A stretch of DNA of 64,000 nt from Nibrella viscosa (lineage in GTDB: Bacteria > Bacteroidota > Bacteroidia > Cytophagales > Spirosomataceae). The notes below the pieces were generated by a model. That model saw nothing but the letters and a program-made list of their open reading frames with translations. It was not told the origin of the DNA and searched no databases. The stretch lies in assembly GCF_039541875.1 (NCBI RefSeq), contig NZ_BAABHB010000010.1:124001-188000 (forward strand). Reading direction: 5' to 3'. Positions within the stretch are counted from its first letter, which is position 1; each line of letters opens with the position of its first letter. Below, in pieces: positions 45,001 to 54,396 of the stretch. The position numbers and the translations under genes were made by a program.

Positions 45001-45226
45001 CAATAAAGCTGAATACTAACCGGGCACCGGCCGGTACGTTTAAGCGGTACTGCCCATTGGCATCGGTGCTGGTACCCCGAGTGGTACCTTTTACGGAGAT
45101 GTTTACTCCTGGTAACGCTGAGCCGTCTTCTGACGAGGTGACCCTACCGCTGATGGCCCGATCCTGGGCGAACAACGGCAGACTCAACATGCACAGCAAA
45201 AGCTGCACCATTAGAAGTCTTTGCAT
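42086..45226 (-). CDS. SusC/RagA-type TonB-dependent receptor (first pair)
   Basis: A 1046-residue receptor: signal peptide, carboxypeptidase D-like domain (GRVTSSEDGSALPGVNISVK), plug with SVQAITPEKLNIARDPNVAN and the SusC signature IRGVNTLTGGDPLYVVDGTP, then an outer-membrane barrel ending RSFGINLRFGF. It forms the import channel with SusD below it, powered by TonB. The gene starts 656 bp from the divergent SusC gene. Confidence 0.95.
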   Translation of the reverse strand: MQRLLMVQLLLCMLSLPLFAQDRAISGRVTSSEDGSALPGVNISVKGTTRGTSTDANGQYRLNVPAGARLVFSFIGFTTQEVAVGNQSVVDVRLVSDASQLEEVVVTALNIGRDKRSLGSSVQAITPEKLNIARDPNVANALAGKIAGVQVLGQSGAKFGSPNIRIRGVNTLTGGDPLYVVDGTPTDINQVNMDDVEQLTVLKGPAATALYGNRAAGGVIVITTKRAKAGDTRLDINHSTTLDVVGMLPKYQNEYGGGYSQEWETFQFNPAIHPASWAAFNGQKILDYSADESWGPRMDGSPHRSAASWQQGPEFGQLTPFSPQPNNVRDFFEKPISNNTNVAFSRGTEDFQSRISYTHIINNGIIPNSRQTRDFISAKNSLTFARNLTANLNFNYTATRGVNVPADDYGSSGGVLNGFNQTVGSFNQWFQRQLRIEDLRNYKNPDGTFRSWNIGGPLDPRPKYWDSPYTQVYENTNERRDNRLFGDMGLNYKFTDYLSLNLVARRDQRQYAQEGRIAYGTLNEGGRGGFANYVQNAVENNYEAIASFNRTFDKISVVANGGGNIRYNRVNVFSQQTVGGLTTPGFYNIAASRDRPNVNNQLFERRVNSLFGNVSLGYNNIAFIEASIRNDWSSTLPKANNSYLYPALSGSLIFSDLLPQNNVLSYGKIRGGYAQVGTDVGPYQTALTYLTGNPYQNNPTQYLPTLLPNENLKPGLTSSYEGGIDLKFLNNRLGLEFTAYRNDNKNQIIPLPVAPTSGFSNAYINAGLIRTTGLELHLYANPVRSAGGFNWELDLNVDRSRSKVVELSPGLTNYQLGSTWRGLTINAREGEDWGLFVGRRIRRNEAGVPILLKGQYQYDLNQPLGSVLPKFKGGLLNTLTYKNLTMRVNTDFIVGGKFFSVTRMFNAYSGLGAETVGNNELGKPKRDPVSAGGGLLIAGVNADGSPNTTRVETQDFYANLFALHEYWMYDQTFVKLREVYLGYTLPRRILGNRVKTATVAFIARNPLLIYNAVGGGVDISEAESFWTEGGQLPPVRSFGINLRFGF

Positions 45227-45379
45227 AAATGATGAGTGTTTAGTAGAGATTAAGAAATGATTAGAAAATTAAATTTCAAAAATGTGAAAAAAGATAAATA
45301 CTACAAAATTTGGTTAATATAAAATTTTGCAGAACAATTAACGTAGAAACATTTTTTTAGATCATTAAATATACTTTTT

Positions 45380-45387
45380 CAAAGGTA
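45380..45387 (-). promoter_or_regulatory. Candidate -7 element for the minus-strand SusC operon
   Basis: CAAAGGTA on the plus strand (TACCTTTG on the minus strand) fits TAnnTTTG. It lies about 155 bases ahead of the ATG, implying a long leader. A matching -33 box was not found at 19 bases. Confidence 0.35.
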
Positions 45388-45810
45388 AAGCGTAGCAGAA
45401 CAGGCGAATAGCATGCGCCTGGCGCGGTACGTATAAAACTTCTTTTGTATTAAAAATAGATTAAAGTATGATATAAGATCGTAGCAAGAAGAGCTGGTAT
45501 ACAGCGAGTGGACTCAGCGCTACTAGTCTATTTAGTCAAAAGGATAAATTATTAAAAAGTGATTAAAACTAGTAGCATCCTTCGTATACTCTTTGGGGGT
45601 AACCAGGTGCCCCCCTTCTGTCTTCTTAAAATCCTAAATCCAATATTAAGAATTTTTTCATATTTCGTTGTAATAAATAAACATTATTGATGATGTTCAT
45701 AAACAAAATGTATGATAAATATCAACATTTACTCAAAATTTTAGACTTATCCAGAAATAATTAAACTCTTCAAAGAAATTATTGTACCTGTTGCCAGTAG
45801 AATCCTTCTA

Positions 45811-45841
45811 TTTGCAAATGTGATTTATAGCTTTACTTTTG
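45811..45841 (+). promoter_or_regulatory. Promoter of the plus-strand SusC operon
   Basis: TTTG at 45811-45814, exactly 19 bases, then TACTTTTG at 45834-45841. Both elements and spacing match the Bacteroidota promoter consensus (TTTG-N19-TAnnTTTG). The ATG is at 45883, giving a leader of about 35 bases. Confidence 0.75.
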
Positions 45842-45882
45842 TGCCGCTTCAAAAATAAACATTCATATTTTCCCTAAAATAC

Positions 45883-48800
45883 ATGAGAAAATTTATACTC
45901 AGTAGCTGGATACTGGCCATAGTATTCTGTCTGCCGGTCTTAGCACAGAATATCACCGTTACAGGTCGTGTAACAACCGCAGAGGATGGCTCCGCCCTAC
46001 CCGGTGTAAGTGTCCTGATTAAAGGAACCACCCGAGGGACCACCACCGACCAGAACGGCGATTACCGGCTCTCGGCCGCTAAAGGCGATGTCCTCCAGGT
46101 TAGCTTTATTGGTTTTGCCACCGAAAGCGTTAAGCTGGAAAATCAGACGACAGTCAACTTTACCTTGAAACCAGATGCCTCTCAGCTTCAGGAAATTGTG
46201 GTAACGGCCCAGGGTATACGGAAGAGTCAGCGTGAAATCGGCTATGCCGTTTCCAAAGTGCAGACAGAAGACGTAACCGTGGGCCGCTCTCCGCAACTGG
46301 CCCAGGCCCTTTCTGGTAAAGTAACGGGCCTGGCCGTGTATAACATCAACAACAGCGTTGACCCCTCGGTCAAAATCGTCCTGCGGGGGTATCGCTCGCT
46401 GACCGGTAACAACGAAGCGCTGGTGGTCCTGGATGGTATGCAGACGACCTCTACGGTACTGGCCCTGCTTAATCCGAACGATATTGAATCGGTTACGGTG
46501 CTGAAGGGTGGCCAGGCAGCTACACTGTATGGCTCGGCAGGTATCAACGGTGCCCTGGTTATCACGACCAAAAAAGGGGTAAAAGGCAAGCTTAAAGTAT
46601 CGGTATCCAACAGTACCAATTTCGACCAGATCAGCTTTCTGCCCCAGTTCCAGGACAAATTCGGCTCCGGTTCCCACTACTACCAGTCGTACGGTACGGC
46701 CGGTTACAGCAACGATTACCTGCTGCGCATGAAGGCCAACTGGCGTTCCTACGAAAACCAGCAGTTTGGCGATCCGTTCGACGGCTCCATGCGGATCATG
46801 GGCCGGACGGTCGAAGACGGTAGCCAGTACATTATCCCCTACGCAGCCATAAAGAACGGCCGGTACAAGGCGTTTGACACCGGCGTGTCGGTCAACAATC
46901 AGGTGAGCTTCCAGGGTGGCGACGAAACTAGTTCGTTCTACCTCTCGGCCGAAAATCAGAAGATCCAGGGAATTGTACCGCACGACAAGAGCGACCGGAC
47001 CGGCGTACGCTTATCAGCCACGAAAGAATCCGGCAAACTACGGACGGGTTTCAACGTAGGCTATACCCAGGCCGCCTACGACCGCACGGGATCTGACTTT
47101 TACTTCGACGTGATCAACCAGCCGGCCAACCTGCCGCTGAACGACCTGAGAGACTGGCAGAACAACAAATTTGCCAACCCCAACGGTTTCTACAACGACT
47201 ACTACAACAACCCGTATTTCAACGCCGATAACAACCGCCTGAAGTACAAGGATGCCAACATCAGCGGGAACCTGAACCTGAACTATGACGCCACACCGTG
47301 GCTGATGTTTGTGGAGCGGCTCGGTATTATGAACAACTCGCGGACCGGCAAGAACACGGTCGGCAAGTTCCTGTACTCCGACTGGGCTAAAACCAAGTCC
47401 TTTATTCCCGCTCCCTGGTATTTCGACGGCGACGGTACGGGTATTTACCGCGCCATTACCGACAACCTGGGAAGCGTTAGTGATTATTCGGCAACGGAGA
47501 ACGTGATTAATAACGAATTCCAGATTCACCTGACCAAGGATTTTGGTCCGTTCTCCAATAAGCTGATTCTGGGTAACAGCGTGTACCAGCGCTATACCAA
47601 ATCAATCTCGGTAGGATCAAGCTCTATTGTGGTGCCTGACGTGTACAACGTAGCCAACCGCCAGGGCGAACTGACCGGGGGCGAATCCAATACGATGGAG
47701 CGCCGGTATGGCTATTATGCCGATTTGACGACCAATTACAAGAACTGGCTGATCCTGAACGGCTCATTCCGGTACGACGCTACTTCGCGCTTTTACAAGC
47801 CGACCCGGCCCGCCAATATGTGGTCATATCCGTACTATGGTGTAGCCCTGTCATTCATTCCGACCGATGCCTTCCCGATGATCAAAAGTTCATTCCTGAA
47901 CTTTGCCAAACTGCGGGCCAGCTACAACAAGAACGCCAACGACAACATTCCGCTGTATGGCCTGGATCTGGTATACAACAACGGTAACAACTTCCCATAC
48001 GGTAACACGGTTGGTCTGACGGTCGGCAACACGCTGCCCGATCCAAACCTCAAACCCGAGATTGTATATAGTGCTGAGGTAGGCGGTGAATTCCAGCTGT
48101 TGAACAACCGCATCAACCTGGATGTATCGGCCTATACGTCGACCTCAAAAGGTCAGGTGATTACCGTTCGGGTGCCTAACTCAACCGGTTTCAGCAACCT
48201 GCTGATCAACGTAGGCGAAACCAGAAACTGGGGGTACGAAGCAGAACTGAAGTACCTGATTGCCCGGGGCGGTAAGTTTAGCTGGGATGCCAGCGTTCGT
48301 TATTCGTATAACGACAACAAAGTAATCAGCCTGTATCCGGGTATCACCGAGTTCCAGTATGGCGGCTACTCGTACGCCAACACCAACGTGATTGTGGGTG
48401 AGCGTTTCCCGATGCTGAAGACCGACGGCTACCAGTACGCACCCGACGGCTCCGGCTACCGCCTGGTGAATGCCACCACCGGCTACCCGCTGCGCCAGAC
48501 TACACTCTCGCCCCGTGGCGGTACCCTGCCCCGCCATATTGCTGGTTTAGGCTCAAAGATGGAGTACGGCAACTTCGGGTTTACGTTTAACTTTGAATAT
48601 CGGGGTGGTAACGTGATGTACAGCGACCTGGGTCGGCAGATGACGTTTACAGGCTCAGGTAAGTGGACCGAAAACCGGGCTCCGCATATCTTCCCGAACT
48701 CGGCTTACCTGGATTCCGACGGTAAAGTGGTGCCCAACACCACCATAAACGTACGCGAAGCTGAATATGCCCTGTGGGTAGACAGCTACCGCCTGATTTC

Positions 48801-49071
48801 GGAGAACTTCGTAAATCCGGCCTGGTTTGTCAAGCTGCGCGACATCAACCTGTCGTACCGCCTGCCGCAGAACCTGCTGACCAAAACCAGACTCTTCTCC
48901 ACCGCCAGCATCGCTCTGTACGGCCGGAACCTGATTACGATTGTGGATAAGATGAACTACTACACTGACCCGGAATTCAGCTTTACTACCGGTAACGGCC
49001 AGGGAATCAACAACACCGGTCAGACTCCGCCGGTACGTCAGTATGGTGTCAACATCAACCTCGGTTTCTAA
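45883..49071 (+). CDS. SusC/RagA-type TonB-dependent receptor (second pair)
   Basis: A 1062-residue receptor: signal peptide (RKFILSSWILAIVFCLPVLA), carboxypeptidase D-like domain (GRVTTAEDGSALPGVSVLIK), plug with VVLDGMQTTSTVLALLNPND, and a barrel ending VRQYGVNINLGF. The plug lacks the usual first-line motif TIRGVSS, replaced by VKIVLRGYRSLTGNNEALVV. Partner of the SusD gene 21 bp downstream; expressed from the promoter at 45811. Confidence 0.95.
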   Translation: MRKFILSSWILAIVFCLPVLAQNITVTGRVTTAEDGSALPGVSVLIKGTTRGTTTDQNGDYRLSAAKGDVLQVSFIGFATESVKLENQTTVNFTLKPDASQLQEIVVTAQGIRKSQREIGYAVSKVQTEDVTVGRSPQLAQALSGKVTGLAVYNINNSVDPSVKIVLRGYRSLTGNNEALVVLDGMQTTSTVLALLNPNDIESVTVLKGGQAATLYGSAGINGALVITTKKGVKGKLKVSVSNSTNFDQISFLPQFQDKFGSGSHYYQSYGTAGYSNDYLLRMKANWRSYENQQFGDPFDGSMRIMGRTVEDGSQYIIPYAAIKNGRYKAFDTGVSVNNQVSFQGGDETSSFYLSAENQKIQGIVPHDKSDRTGVRLSATKESGKLRTGFNVGYTQAAYDRTGSDFYFDVINQPANLPLNDLRDWQNNKFANPNGFYNDYYNNPYFNADNNRLKYKDANISGNLNLNYDATPWLMFVERLGIMNNSRTGKNTVGKFLYSDWAKTKSFIPAPWYFDGDGTGIYRAITDNLGSVSDYSATENVINNEFQIHLTKDFGPFSNKLILGNSVYQRYTKSISVGSSSIVVPDVYNVANRQGELTGGESNTMERRYGYYADLTTNYKNWLILNGSFRYDATSRFYKPTRPANMWSYPYYGVALSFIPTDAFPMIKSSFLNFAKLRASYNKNANDNIPLYGLDLVYNNGNNFPYGNTVGLTVGNTLPDPNLKPEIVYSAEVGGEFQLLNNRINLDVSAYTSTSKGQVITVRVPNSTGFSNLLINVGETRNWGYEAELKYLIARGGKFSWDASVRYSYNDNKVISLYPGITEFQYGGYSYANTNVIVGERFPMLKTDGYQYAPDGSGYRLVNATTGYPLRQTTLSPRGGTLPRHIAGLGSKMEYGNFGFTFNFEYRGGNVMYSDLGRQMTFTGSGKWTENRAPHIFPNSAYLDSDGKVVPNTTINVREAEYALWVDSYRLISENFVNPAWFVKLRDINLSYRLPQNLLTKTRLFSTASIALYGRNLITIVDKMNYYTDPEFSFTTGNGQGINNTGQTPPVRQYGVNINLGF

Positions 49072-49092
49072 TATTTTAACAGTTCATTTGTC

Positions 49093-50625
49093 ATGAAAGT
49101 AAAATCATTGTTTATAATAGCGTTTGTAGCGCTGGCCGGAGTGGCTTGTAACAAGTCGTTCCTGGACATCAATACCAACCCCAATACCCTGCCGACTGCC
49201 TCGCCCAACTATGTGTTTACCAACGCTATAAACACGGCGACCTCGGTTAGCAACATGCTGGGGGCCAACGAAATCGGCTCGTACTGGTCGGGCCAGTGGA
49301 CCCAGTCGAACGGGTACATTATCAATACGGCCCAGTTTGCCTATAACTTCACCAACGGTGATTTTAACTATTGGGATAATTATTACGATAACCTGCAGGA
49401 TTTTCAGTTCGTGATCGATAATGCCGATTCCTACAACCAGAAATTCCTGAAAGGGCCGTCGAAGGTGATGAAAGCCATGCTGTTTCAGCAGTTGGTGGAT
49501 ATGTATGGCAACATACCGTTTACGGATGCGCTGAAAGGCAGCAAAGTACTGGCTCCGAAGTTTGACGATCAGAAAGCGGTGTACGAAGCCCTGATCCCGC
49601 TGCTGGACGAAGCCATTGCCGACCTGAAAGCCAATCCGTTTGCCAGTGCCTTCACCGGCTCCGATCTGATTTTCCGGGGTAATACCACCAAATGGGCCCA
49701 GTTTGCCAACTCGCTCAAGATGCGGATTCTGATTCGTCAGTCGCGGGTAACCGGCAAAGAATCGTACATCAAAACGGAGATCAACAAGATTGTCACCGAA
49801 GGCTCCGGCTTTATCACGGGCGAAGATGTTGGTCTGGGTGGCTCTACCTTTTACCTGGCTACGGCCGGCAAGCTAAACCCGATCTACGACCGCTGGGGGT
49901 ACGACGCCAACGGTGCCAAGCGGGCCCTGAACAACTACCCTCGGTTAACCAAGTTTCTGATCGACAACCTGAAAGCTAACGGCGACACCCTGCGTATGAA
50001 GCGGATTGCCTACGCCAACGGAGGCGAAAACGGCTCGAACCCCGGCGTGAGTACCCGGGCCGAGATTGCGGCCAATTACGCCGGAACGCCGTTTGGAGCC
50101 AGTTCGGGCTACCTGCCGGCCAACACCACCTCACTGGGGCCAAGTCTGCTGGTGAAAGGTGAGTTTAACCGGCCATTTATTCTGATGACAGCGGCCGAAG
50201 TGCAGTTCCTGCTAGCCGAAGCTAAGCAACGTTACAGCGACGTAACGCTACCGGGTACTGCGCAATCGTACTTCGAGGCCGGCATTACACAGTCGTTCCG
50301 CACCCTGGGGGTGAAAGGGTCGACCGGAACCGAGTTTAAGGGCAGCGGCATCAAGAACTACGACTGGGCGGCTTCCAGCAACAAACTGGAGGCCATTGCC
50401 TACCAGAAGTGGATTGCGCTGACCAACTTCAGCGGGCTGGAGGCCTGGTCGGAATACCGGCGTACCGACCTGCCCGTTACGCCACAGAGCGTTCAGGTGG
50501 TAGACAACAAGCGGCCGCTCCGCTTCTATTACCCGAACACGGAATCCGGCTCCAACGGCGAAAACGTAAAAGCGCAGGGCAACATCGACGCCCTGGCGAC
50601 CCGCCTGTTCTGGGATGTCGACTAA
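49093..50625 (+). CDS. SusD-like outer-membrane lipoprotein (second pair)
   Basis: A 510-residue lipoprotein with lipobox AGVAC. It has the typical SusD beginning FLDINTNPNTLPTASPNYVF and MLFQQLVDMYGNIPFTDAL, plus the conserved EAWSEYRRTDLPVTPQSV near the end. It is the surface partner of the SusC above. The pair differs from the first in sequence and is likely for a different ligand. Only a two-component regulator lies downstream. Confidence 0.93.
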   Translation: MKVKSLFIIAFVALAGVACNKSFLDINTNPNTLPTASPNYVFTNAINTATSVSNMLGANEIGSYWSGQWTQSNGYIINTAQFAYNFTNGDFNYWDNYYDNLQDFQFVIDNADSYNQKFLKGPSKVMKAMLFQQLVDMYGNIPFTDALKGSKVLAPKFDDQKAVYEALIPLLDEAIADLKANPFASAFTGSDLIFRGNTTKWAQFANSLKMRILIRQSRVTGKESYIKTEINKIVTEGSGFITGEDVGLGGSTFYLATAGKLNPIYDRWGYDANGAKRALNNYPRLTKFLIDNLKANGDTLRMKRIAYANGGENGSNPGVSTRAEIAANYAGTPFGASSGYLPANTTSLGPSLLVKGEFNRPFILMTAAEVQFLLAEAKQRYSDVTLPGTAQSYFEAGITQSFRTLGVKGSTGTEFKGSGIKNYDWAASSNKLEAIAYQKWIALTNFSGLEAWSEYRRTDLPVTPQSVQVVDNKRPLRFYYPNTESGSNGENVKAQGNIDALATRLFWDVD

Positions 50626-50964
50626 GCCGCGATGGGTAGATAGCTTACCCAGCAAAAGAGGCTACCGCAGGGATAGCCTCTTTTGCTGGTTTAACAGAAA
50701 GGCCGGAATAGTCAATTTCATTATTATGCAACCGATATATTGACTTAACTAATTTTTTGGTATACATTTACCTACCGGGATTCATATTCTAAAGCATTTA
50801 ATTCATGTAAAGCACCATACCTGTTCGTTATAAATCCTAGTAATAATTACTGAACGATTAAAACCACGTATAGACAAACTACTACCAGACGGGTTTGGCA
50901 GAAGCAGCAGCGGTAATAGTTTCCCTGATTAGCTTACCCACCGCCTATTTACCACGACCGACTT
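50626..50964. other. Gap between the second SusD gene and the hybrid regulator
   Basis: Contains the terminator at 50649-50691. The remaining 270 bases are AT-rich and probably carry the promoter of the regulator gene, but no complete TTTG/TAnnTTTG pair was seen. No small gene seen. Confidence 0.5.
50649..50692 (+). terminator. Intrinsic terminator of the second SusCD operon
   Basis: Perfect 16-bp stem, 50649-50664 with 50674-50689, followed by TTTAAC. Lies 23 bases after the SusD stop. Confidence 0.85.
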
Positions 50965-53811
50965 ATGAACAGCTTCGCGCTTTTTTCCGGCTGGATATGG
51001 CTCCGTACGCTACTCATAGCGATTAGTACTTTCTTCATTCTGAAAACCGGTGTTTATGCCCAGTCTCCTGTGGCCCGAAAAGGGCTGCTGGATCTCCGGG
51101 CGTACAAGATTGATGGTAAAGACATACCCTTACAGGGCGAATGGCAGTGGTACTGGCAGCAGATGCGGACCTCTGCCGATTCCCAGACCGGGTACGAATA
51201 CACGCACTTTCCGAAAACATGGAACCAAAGTACCTGGCGCGGTCAGCCGGTTCCGGCCCTGGGCTATGCCACGTACGAATTAACCATTCTTCTGCCCCCT
51301 CAGACAGAACCGCTGGCCCTGGCGCTGCCGGATTGCTACAGCGCCTACCGCCTGCTGGTCAACGGCAAAGAAATCGCCCACAGTGGCATACCGGGTACCA
51401 GCCTGGAAACCTCCACGCCCTTCTGGTCTACCCAAGTCAGAGCCCTCCCACCCGGCGACACGCTTCATCTGCTGCTACAGATCAGCAACTTTCGTCATGC
51501 AAAAGGTGGCCCTTACCGCGGAATCCGGCTGGGGACCTTGGCCAATCTTGAGTGGAAACAGCATGCTAACCTCGCCACTGATTTTCTGGTCGCCGGCTGC
51601 CTGTTCATGGGCGGGCTTTTCTTCCTGGCGTTGTACCGGTATAACCGGCAAGAGGTTTCTATTCTTTATTTCTCGCTGTTCTGCCTGCTGTACAGCTATC
51701 GCCTGGTCGGTTCAGATCAGTACGCCCTGCACACACTGCTGCCGTGGCTGAACTGGCATGTGGCAATTTACCTCGAATACCTCACTTTGTACCTGAGTGT
51801 AGCCATGTTTGCGCTGTACACCGGTGCCATGTACCCCAGAGATACCTACCCGCAACTGGTAAAGGTAATGGCCGGTATTTGTTTCGGCTTTGCGGCCGTG
51901 ACCGTTCTGGCACCCTCTACATTGTTTACTTTATTGATAAACCCGTTCCTGGGTCTGGTCAGCCTGTATATTGCGTATGCCCTTTATGTTTACTGGACGG
52001 CCGCCCGTAACCAACGCCCGGGTGCCCAGTATGCCCTCATCAGTACCGGGCTTTTTGGTTTAGTGGTGACGGTCGTGATCCTGAAATACCTGGGTGTTGC
52101 GTCGCCCGAACGGGCCGTGCTGCTGGGTTGCTACATTGGCTTCTTTTTTCTACAATCCCTTATTTTATCATACCGGTTTGCATTTGCGTTCCGGCAGGCC
52201 AAAGAACAGGCGGAAGAAGGTCTGCGGGTCAAAAGTGAATTTCTGGCGTCGATCAGCCATGAGATTCGTACGCCCCTTACACTGATCATTGCGCCGGTGG
52301 AGCAATTGCTGAACACCGGCACCACCGATAGCGCCTTGCTCAGCAAATCCCTGTCGACCGTACTGCGAAACGCCCGGCATCTGCTTCAGCTCATCAATCA
52401 GATGCTGGATCTGGCTAAACTGGAAGCCGGGAAAATGACGATTAGCGAATCAAAGGGAGACCTCCGGCTTTTTGTCGGGGATGTGGTAGAGTCGTTCCGG
52501 CCAGCAGCCGACACCAGAAACGTAAGCCTGTTTTTCCAATCCGACACCATTCCGGAAGAGGTTTTGTTCGACGCGGATAAAATGGGGAAAATGGTGTACA
52601 ACTTGCTTTCCAACGCCCTCAAATTTACCCCGTCCGGTGGCACCATCCGTATCAGTCTGACCTTTACACCCTCAGCCGAGGATGTATGGACAGCCACTCT
52701 GACGGTTACCGATACTGGCAAAGGTATACCGGCCGCTAGTCTGCCCCGAATTTTCGAACGGTTTTACCAGGTAGAAGACCCAACCAATTCCTTTTCTGGA
52801 GGAACCGGCATTGGGCTGGCGCTCGTTAAAGAAATAACCGATTTGATGACGGGCACCATTCAGGTAACGAGCACGGTAGGTCAGGGGACTACGTTCCGGA
52901 TCGACATTCCGTTGCGTACCGCAGCGGGTGTACCCCTGGTGCCAGACTGTTCGTTCTCCACCCGACCCGATCCGATTCCTGAACTTACCTACGAAGGGCA
53001 ACTCCTGCTGGCCAACAGCGCAAACGGGCAACCCGGTACGATTGCTAAACCGCTCGCCCTGATTGTAGAGGATAATCCGGAACTGCGCCACTATATTGCT
53101 CAAGGTCTATTGGATCTGTGCCGGATCATAACCGCTTCCGACGGGCAAGAGGGCTGGGACATATGTCGACAGGAGTTACCCGACGTGGTTATCAGCGACA
53201 TTATGATGCCCCGCATGAACGGCTACAGCCTCTGTAAAGCGATCAAAGAAAACAGTCTGACCAACCATATCGGGGTAATTCTGCTCAGCGCCAGAGCTTC
53301 ACTGGAGAGCCGGATTGAAGGATTATCAGCCGGGGCCAACGATTTTCTGGCCAAACCGTTCAGTCATGACGAACTGCAACTGCGGGTAAGCAGCCTGCTC
53401 AATTACCAGATGGTACTGCGTAGTTACTTTAACCAACAACTGGCTCAGGTTGCCCCCGCTCAGCAAGCGAATGCGGTTGAAAACGCATTTCTCCAGAAGC
53501 TTTATCACATTCTGGAGGAGCACCTGGAAGATAAACAGTTTGGGGTAGAAGATCTGGCCGCTGCCGTCTCGATGAGCTCGCGAAGTTTAAATCGGAAATT
53601 GTCGTCGTTGCTGGGAATTACCTCGCGGGAAGTAATCCGGAATTACCGGCTGAAGAAAGCCGCCGAGCTATTAAAAGCCGGCTTCGGCATCTGGGAAACG
53701 TCTGACCGGGTGGGGTTTGATACGCCTTCTTATTTTGGTCAGTGTTTTAAAGAATTTTACGGATTTACCCCCACGCAGTACATGCAGGGACACCCGGCAC
53801 TAAAACAATAG
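50965..53811 (+). CDS. Hybrid sensor kinase / AraC-type regulator with DISM sensor
   Basis: A 948-residue fusion: signal segment (1-33), a 7TMR-DISMED2-like extracellular domain (about 40-190), seven membrane helices (about 205-405), HisKA with His432 in SHEIRTPLTLI, HATPase (N-box MVYNLLSNALKF, G-boxes DTGKGI and GGTGIGLAL), a receiver domain with Asp745 in VISDIMMPRMNG, and a C-terminal AraC HTH (EVIRNYRLKKAAELLKAG). Typical SusCD regulators use a Reg_prop propeller sensor; the DISM layout is different. Its position directly after a SusCD pair suggests control of one or both pairs. Confidence 0.9.
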   Translation: MNSFALFSGWIWLRTLLIAISTFFILKTGVYAQSPVARKGLLDLRAYKIDGKDIPLQGEWQWYWQQMRTSADSQTGYEYTHFPKTWNQSTWRGQPVPALGYATYELTILLPPQTEPLALALPDCYSAYRLLVNGKEIAHSGIPGTSLETSTPFWSTQVRALPPGDTLHLLLQISNFRHAKGGPYRGIRLGTLANLEWKQHANLATDFLVAGCLFMGGLFFLALYRYNRQEVSILYFSLFCLLYSYRLVGSDQYALHTLLPWLNWHVAIYLEYLTLYLSVAMFALYTGAMYPRDTYPQLVKVMAGICFGFAAVTVLAPSTLFTLLINPFLGLVSLYIAYALYVYWTAARNQRPGAQYALISTGLFGLVVTVVILKYLGVASPERAVLLGCYIGFFFLQSLILSYRFAFAFRQAKEQAEEGLRVKSEFLASISHEIRTPLTLIIAPVEQLLNTGTTDSALLSKSLSTVLRNARHLLQLINQMLDLAKLEAGKMTISESKGDLRLFVGDVVESFRPAADTRNVSLFFQSDTIPEEVLFDADKMGKMVYNLLSNALKFTPSGGTIRISLTFTPSAEDVWTATLTVTDTGKGIPAASLPRIFERFYQVEDPTNSFSGGTGIGLALVKEITDLMTGTIQVTSTVGQGTTFRIDIPLRTAAGVPLVPDCSFSTRPDPIPELTYEGQLLLANSANGQPGTIAKPLALIVEDNPELRHYIAQGLLDLCRIITASDGQEGWDICRQELPDVVISDIMMPRMNGYSLCKAIKENSLTNHIGVILLSARASLESRIEGLSAGANDFLAKPFSHDELQLRVSSLLNYQMVLRSYFNQQLAQVAPAQQANAVENAFLQKLYHILEEHLEDKQFGVEDLAAAVSMSSRSLNRKLSSLLGITSREVIRNYRLKKAAELLKAGFGIWETSDRVGFDTPSYFGQCFKEFYGFTPTQYMQGHPALKQ

Positions 53812-53837
53812 CTCCAACACCGAAGCCTGGCGGCCGG

Positions 53838-54374
53838 CTACTCCATGGCCGACTGCTCGTATAAAGTCATAACTTTTTCCTTCAGCCGCTTCAGCCGCAT
53901 TTTCACGGCGCTTTCGGTCAGGTTAAATTGCCTGGCCAGTTCCTTACAGGTCACCTGCTGCTCATATTTGAGCCGTAATAACTGCACTTCTTCGGCCGGC
54001 AGGGTGTTGATAAACGCCTGCAACCGGGTCATACGGTCGTCTTCAGTGGGCGTTTCCGCGTAGTCCATATCCTCGGCCAATGGGCTTTCGGCGGTATATT
54101 TCCGGGACTTTAACTGGTCCAGACAATGATTGCGGGTAATGGAGTACAGCCAGGTCGACACGGCCGACTGTTGTTTGAAATCAGCAATGCGAGCGTATAC
54201 TTTCATAAAAATATCGTGGGTGAAATCCTCTGCCTGATTGGAATCTTTTGTAAAGGAAAGACATTGTTTATAAACCCGGCCCACGTATTGTTTATACAAT
54301 TGATCGAACTCATCCGTTTCCTTTACTAATCGATGAGCAGATTCCTGAGCTGTGTACGATAATTTCATGATCAA
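53838..54374 (-). CDS. ECF sigma factor
   Basis: A 178-residue ECF (extracytoplasmic function) sigma factor: region 2 (YVGRVYKQCLSFTKDSNQAE and ITRNHCLDQL) and region 4 (LPAEEVQLLRLKYEQQVTCK and LTESAVKMRLKRLKEK). No anti-sigma factor or FecR gene lies beside it, so it is an orphan within this window. Faces the hybrid regulator tail to tail. The divergent region above it holds a -7 element (54454) and repeated GTAACTGTA words. Confidence 0.88.
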   Translation of the reverse strand: MIMKLSYTAQESAHRLVKETDEFDQLYKQYVGRVYKQCLSFTKDSNQAEDFTHDIFMKVYARIADFKQQSAVSTWLYSITRNHCLDQLKSRKYTAESPLAEDMDYAETPTEDDRMTRLQAFINTLPAEEVQLLRLKYEQQVTCKELARQFNLTESAVKMRLKRLKEKVMTLYEQSAME

Positions 54375-54396
54375 TTTTGTTGCGTTTAGGTATTGT

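Larger units (their letters stand above)
45227..45882. other. AT-rich divergent control region between the two SusC genes
   Basis: No gene seen in 656 bp. It contains promoter elements on both strands (listed separately), a 9-bp inverted repeat GCTACTAGT (45519-45527) with ACTAGTAGC (45568-45576), flanked by two GTATAC palindromes (45497-45502 and 45584-45589), and a G5/C5 hairpin at 45595-45615 followed by a T-rich stretch. These look like regulator sites, but nothing identifies the regulator. Confidence 0.55.
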
